Source: an uncultured Eubacteriales bacterium
GTDB lineage: Bacteria > Bacillota > Clostridia > Oscillospirales > Acutalibacteraceae
NCBI GenBank assembly: GCA_934444895.1
Contig: CAKSDA010000072.1
Location: 1 to 8,354, forward strand
Direction: 5' to 3'
Length of the DNA stretch: 8,354 nt
The notes under the pieces are model-generated. The model ran no database searches, was not told where the DNA came from, and saw only the letters and a program-made list of their open reading frames with translations. This document shows, piece by piece, positions 5,723 through 8,354 of the stretch (positions are counted from its first letter, which is position 1; every line of letters begins with the position of its first letter). A program made the position numbers and the translations under genes.

Positions 5723-6397
5723 TTACGGTACTCTGAATTTTACAACTTCGCGTATATTCTTATATTCTACAGGATTTCCTGCAATCAAATCATCATTTGA
5801 ATATCCGTCGGCTAAAACATCATAATCCAAATATATTTCGTTTTCATTTAAGAACACTAATCGATTACATGTGGCTGAAATAAAACCGCGATCAACCTCT
5901 GCCGAAAAACCCTTTTCATTAAATATATCTTTAATCAATAAAGTATTTTTTCCATAATCGCCGGGAGACTCAAAATAAGCAATGAGGCATTCCTTTGTTT
6001 TCGAATCCGCATAATCCGCATATATTGAATAAGGATAAAACACTTTTGAGGTTTTATCTCCCAAAACATCAAAATATTGAACAGAAAAATTATTTGTGCC
6101 AGATCCCATAAATAATCTTATAATGCCATTTTCTATATCATCTATTTTGGGCTCTGTTCCGTTTTTTACTCCTTTTGAAAAGACTTTTTTATCGGTTCCG
6201 ATTTCATAACGATATTTCTGTAACCCTTCCTCATATATCTGATACAGCGGAGTTTGAATTATATACTTTTCATTTTCTGTTTTAGATAAACCAGAAGATA
6301 TTTTTTCATTATCAGATTTACTGTCACATCCCGTCAAGAGCAAAGAAATTGATAAAAGCGATAAACAAAGTAAGGTAAAAAATACTCGTAATTTCAC
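5723..6397 (-). CDS. Lipoprotein, divergent paralogue of the one at 7723-8331
   Basis: A 224-residue protein starting at a GTG with AAGGAGG six bases upstream, the strongest ribosome binding site in the window. An ATG 42 bases earlier would put the binding site inside the gene. The signal peptide ends in the textbook lipobox LTGC with C24 lipidated, then a low-complexity linker (DSKSDNEKISSG). The mature domain contains EPKIDDIENGIIRLFMGSGT, a YFDVLGDKTSKVFY strand, LIAYFESPG, LLIKDIFNEK and LVFLNENEIYLDYDVL. The same order of motifs (EP-x-I, GSGT/SGT, YxD, SKxFY, VAYFE-like, DIF/DMF) is found in the gene at 7723, so the two are one family despite low identity. They are probably surface lipoproteins with a protective role; the family is unnamed to me. 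Confidence 0.92.
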   Translation of the reverse strand: MKLRVFFTLLCLSLLSISLLLTGCDSKSDNEKISSGLSKTENEKYIIQTPLYQIYEEGLQKYRYEIGTDKKVFSKGVKNGTEPKIDDIENGIIRLFMGSGTNNFSVQYFDVLGDKTSKVFYPYSIYADYADSKTKECLIAYFESPGDYGKNTLLIKDIFNEKGFSAEVDRGFISATCNRLVFLNENEIYLDYDVLADGYSNDDLIAGNPVEYKNIREVVKFRVP

Positions 6398-6487
6398 TGC
6401 TATCCTCCTTAGTTTAACAAACAGCCAACATAGGGGCAAAGGTACAATACTCTATATTTTGTCAGTTATTTTAATTTCTTTTGCTCA

Positions 6488-7207
6488 TCAGTCCAAACGT
6501 TTTCTATCTTTTGCATTAAAAAGCCGAGCAACCTTAAATATTGCAAAAGCAACAAATAATACCGTAAGTGTAAAAATAATAATGCTCTTAACACTTTGTG
6601 TTTTTCCGGCATCATATACTATTGTTTTTTGCCCGTTTGAATCAGTCTTTATAAGTCTTGCATATGTAGGCATAAAAAGATTTAAAATTCCCATGTTTTT
6701 ATCCAATGTGTATTGGTATTCGCCAATGTTTTTTTGGCTTGAAAACACATGATTATTCCAGTAAAAATTGTTTTCGGCGGTATCCTCTATCCTTTTTATA
6801 TCCAAAATATTCCCCTTTAAATCAAGCAAAGCGGCAACATCGCTTCTTACAAAGTAAATTATTAAGCGGTCACCGTCCCATTCGACGCCAAAACTTTGAT
6901 GTGCCTCAATAACATAACCATAGCAAAAACTTCCGCTTTCATTATATACAGAGATGTATATATTATCCAGTCTTGAAAATCCAACCGCCACAAGGCCGTT
7001 ATTGCTTACATCGAAGCATTCTATTTTGCTTTTTTGCGGTTCTTTGGATATAAAAGAAAATCCTATGTTTGATAAAAATTCTTTTTTATCCTCCTGGCTC
7101 AGCTCGGTTGTTTTGAAACCTGTATTCATTCCTGCCGCCTTAGTATTTATTGGAACACAAATAACTGTAAAAACGGCAAAGAGTACAATTAAAAATTTTT
7201 TTGCCAT
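6488..7207 (-). CDS. Secreted domain protein with C-terminal membrane anchor
   Basis: A 239-residue protein with a Sec signal peptide (MAKKFLIVLF to about residue 24, cleavage near NTKA-AG), a long extracellular domain of about 175 residues and a single C-terminal helix (about 204-224, SIIIFTLTVLFVAFAIF) followed by a basic cytoplasmic tail ending KDRKRLD. The ectodomain is rich in short strands of the kind seen in beta-propeller repeats: ECFDVSNNGLVAVGFS, NIYISVYNESGSF, SFGVEWDGDRLIIYFVR, AALLDLKGNIL. The start ATG is six bases after the stop of the orphan tail at 7214-7402, and the nearest GGAG lies inside that tail, so translation may be coupled. Adjacent position argues for an immunity role at the cell surface. 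I do not recognise the family by name. Confidence 0.9.
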   Translation of the reverse strand: MAKKFLIVLFAVFTVICVPINTKAAGMNTGFKTTELSQEDKKEFLSNIGFSFISKEPQKSKIECFDVSNNGLVAVGFSRLDNIYISVYNESGSFCYGYVIEAHQSFGVEWDGDRLIIYFVRSDVAALLDLKGNILDIKRIEDTAENNFYWNNHVFSSQKNIGEYQYTLDKNMGILNLFMPTYARLIKTDSNGQKTIVYDAGKTQSVKSIIIFTLTVLFVAFAIFKVARLFNAKDRKRLD

Positions 7208-7213
7208 TAATAC

Positions 7214-7402
7214 TTACCACTCCATTATTTTAACATATATACCTTTTGAAATTTTAAAAGGTAATCTCCTAATCATATTACAAGAACTTCTTATTTCCCA
7301 AATATTATTCTTACCCCTGTTTCGATTCCCATAGCCAATAAGCCCAACAAAAGACATCGCAACTTCTAATATAGTCCCACTATCCGCAACGGCCTTGGAT
7401 TG
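7214..7402 (-). pseudogene. Orphan toxin-like tail ending six bases before the next gene
   Basis: A 62-codon frame without a start: AVADSGTILEVAMSFVGLIG, then YGNRNRGKNNIWEIRSS, CNMIRRLPFKISKGIYV and KIMEW before TAA. The first part is a hydrophobic, glycine-rich helix and the second a basic domain, a common layout for the end of a secreted toxin. A neighbouring frame just upstream (7440 to about 7400) reads LFAEYSNASNSNNPRP, a linker-like stretch that could have been joined by a one-base frameshift. Its stop lies six bases before the gene at 7207, and that gene's GGAG lies within it. The reading as a toxin remnant is inference from position and composition. Confidence 0.4.
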
Positions 7403-7439
7403 TTACTGTTTGAAGCATTACTGTATTCGGCAAATAATG

Positions 7440-7673
7440 TTATGACTTTTTATTATGGCCTTTTTTATACAGCAATTTTTTATCTTGTTCATCCTCAGTA
7501 TCAAAAGCAAATGTTATTACTTCATCTATCTTAACGGCGGATATTCCTTCTTCATTTCCATAATCATTTACAACATCCAAAAGCAAAAAATCATCATTAT
7601 AATCCCTTATAAATCTTGAAATGCAAGAATCCTCAAAATGATTTAGAATAATATTATCAAGCCTATGTGTGCT
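7440..7673 (-). pseudogene. 5'-truncated copy of the SH3/Sm-like repeat protein
   Basis: A 77-codon frame bounded upstream by TAA, with no ATG, GTG or TTG start near its beginning. It reads NHFEDSCISRFIRD, DDFLLLDVVNDYGNEEGISA, VKIDEVITFAF and ends KKLLYKKGHNKKS. It matches the repeat unit of the intact gene at 2967-3503: DYGNEEGIS with EYGFEDGLS, and IDEVI with INDVTMI. Only one unit remains, and its beginning is lost. An ATG in another frame (7681) gives a 12-residue peptide whose frame ends near the matching region, so a frameshift may separate the original start from the body. Confidence 0.65.
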
Positions 7674-7722
7674 TTAGTCATGATCACAATCTATTCTAAA
7701 TTTTCCAATTCTAGTAACCGGT

Positions 7723-8331
7723 CTATTTAAGGGATATTTTTTCGCTGATTTTTTCTGATTTGTCTGAAGAAAAATATGTCACATCAATTTCGCTTAAATC
7801 ATCCGAAAAAACAACGCTTTCAACCGGATCCGTACTGTTTACTAATTTCTCTTTTAATTGGATTTCCTTTAATGCTCTGTTTTCTTCAAACATATCGGAT
7901 ATTATGATCTTTTTACCATCAAAAAATGCTACATAGCTTTCCTTTTCACCCAGGACATAATAAAATGTTTTTGAAAATTTGTTTTTATCTAAATCATAAT
8001 AATATGTCCGCCTGGTGGATAATCCTGTTCCTGACTGCACAGACACTTTTATTATATATTTTGTAAGCATTTCAATATCCGGCTCATTCATATATGTGCA
8101 TTCGTGCTTAACCTTTTCCCCTTGTTTGCCATACAAATCATAATAGAAACTGAAATGATCTTCGGATGTGTTTCCTGTATAAATTTTAAAATATTTCTCA
8201 GAATTTTCAAAGTTTGCAGAATCATTTGAAGTTACTTTATCACTGTCTACTAAAACGGAACTTTTGTCTGATTTTTCACTACATCCGACAAGCAATAATA
8301 ACAAAAGCATCAATACCAGTATCTTTTTCAT
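7723..8331 (-). CDS. Lipoprotein, paralogue of the one at 5723-6397
   Basis: A 202-residue protein starting at the ATG at 8331, with AAGGAG eight bases upstream; the GTG immediately before it (8334) is an alternative. The signal peptide is a short MKKIL plus leucine run ending in LVGC (C17 lipidated), then a serine/aspartate-rich linker. The mature domain carries EPDIEMLTKYIIKV, SGTGLSTRRTYYYD, KNKFSKTFYYVLGEKESYV, AFFDGKKIIISDMFEE and VVFSDDLSEIDVTYFSSD, ending in lysine/glutamate-rich repeats (SEKISEKIS). The motifs line up in order with those of 5723-6397. It is the first complete gene of the array in the window; its upstream promoter lies outside. Putative surface immunity lipoprotein; family not named. 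Confidence 0.92.
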   Translation of the reverse strand: MKKILVLMLLLLLLVGCSEKSDKSSVLVDSDKVTSNDSANFENSEKYFKIYTGNTSEDHFSFYYDLYGKQGEKVKHECTYMNEPDIEMLTKYIIKVSVQSGTGLSTRRTYYYDLDKNKFSKTFYYVLGEKESYVAFFDGKKIIISDMFEENRALKEIQLKEKLVNSTDPVESVVFSDDLSEIDVTYFSSDKSEKISEKISLK

Positions 8332-8354
8332 CACTTTTACTCCTTAAAAGTGTT

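Noticed and set aside
7241..7262. Hairpin accttttgaaattttaaaaggt as a terminator
   Set aside because: The stem is AT-rich, no T tract follows on the minus strand, and it lies inside an orphan frame just before a gene start.

Overview
The window is AT-rich DNA in which every convincing gene lies on the minus strand. Short intergenic gaps, Gram-positive type ribosome binding sites (AAGGAGG, GGAGGA, AAGGGAG) and several lipoproteins with short lipoboxes suggest a low-GC Firmicute, most likely a Clostridia member such as a gut Oscillospiraceae or Lachnospiraceae. The taxon is an inference from style only. There are no rRNA or tRNA genes, CRISPR array, transposase or replication genes.

The genes are small (about 100 to 240 residues), unrelated for the most part, and none is an enzyme I recognise. 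Most are lipoproteins, anchored membrane proteins or small acidic cytosolic proteins. Two fit named domain families: DUF5412 (1740-2111) and DUF4279 (4417-4827). In transcription order (high to low coordinates) the layout is: lipoprotein K (7723-8331); a decayed SH3/Sm-like paralogue (7440-7673); an orphan reading-frame tail (7214-7402); a secreted, C-terminally anchored protein (6488-7207); lipoprotein I, a divergent paralogue of K (5723-6397); a small acidic protein (5321-5629); a displaced HINT-plus-toxin-tip fragment (4841-5157); the DUF4279 protein (4417-4827); a broken toxin-like tail (4229-4366); a lipoprotein (3702-4169); a tandem-duplicated SH3/Sm-like protein (2967-3503); a BamE-like lipoprotein (2367-2912); the DUF5412 protein; a cytosolic protein (905-1495); another orphan tail (687-914); and a two-helix membrane protein with a PH-like domain (163-660). 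A strong rho-independent terminator (93-120) closes the array.

The key observation is the fragment at 4841-5157. It carries the C-terminal end of a pretoxin HINT domain (VYNFEVEDFYTYYV then LVHN), followed by a new C-terminal domain of about 65 residues and, 13 bases after its stop, the DUF4279 gene. This is the architecture of a displaced tip/immunity cassette of a polymorphic toxin. It has lost its start and carries a frameshift. Other genes here are likewise preceded by short orphan reading frames that end just before the next gene's start. My reading, which is inference beyond the HINT fragment, is that the window is an archive of orphan toxin tips and immunity genes downstream of, or displaced from, a large HINT-bearing polymorphic toxin gene outside the window. 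The immunity genes stay intact while the toxin tips decay. The decayed paralogue at 7440-7673 and the I/K pair show that cassettes have also duplicated and diverged within the locus.
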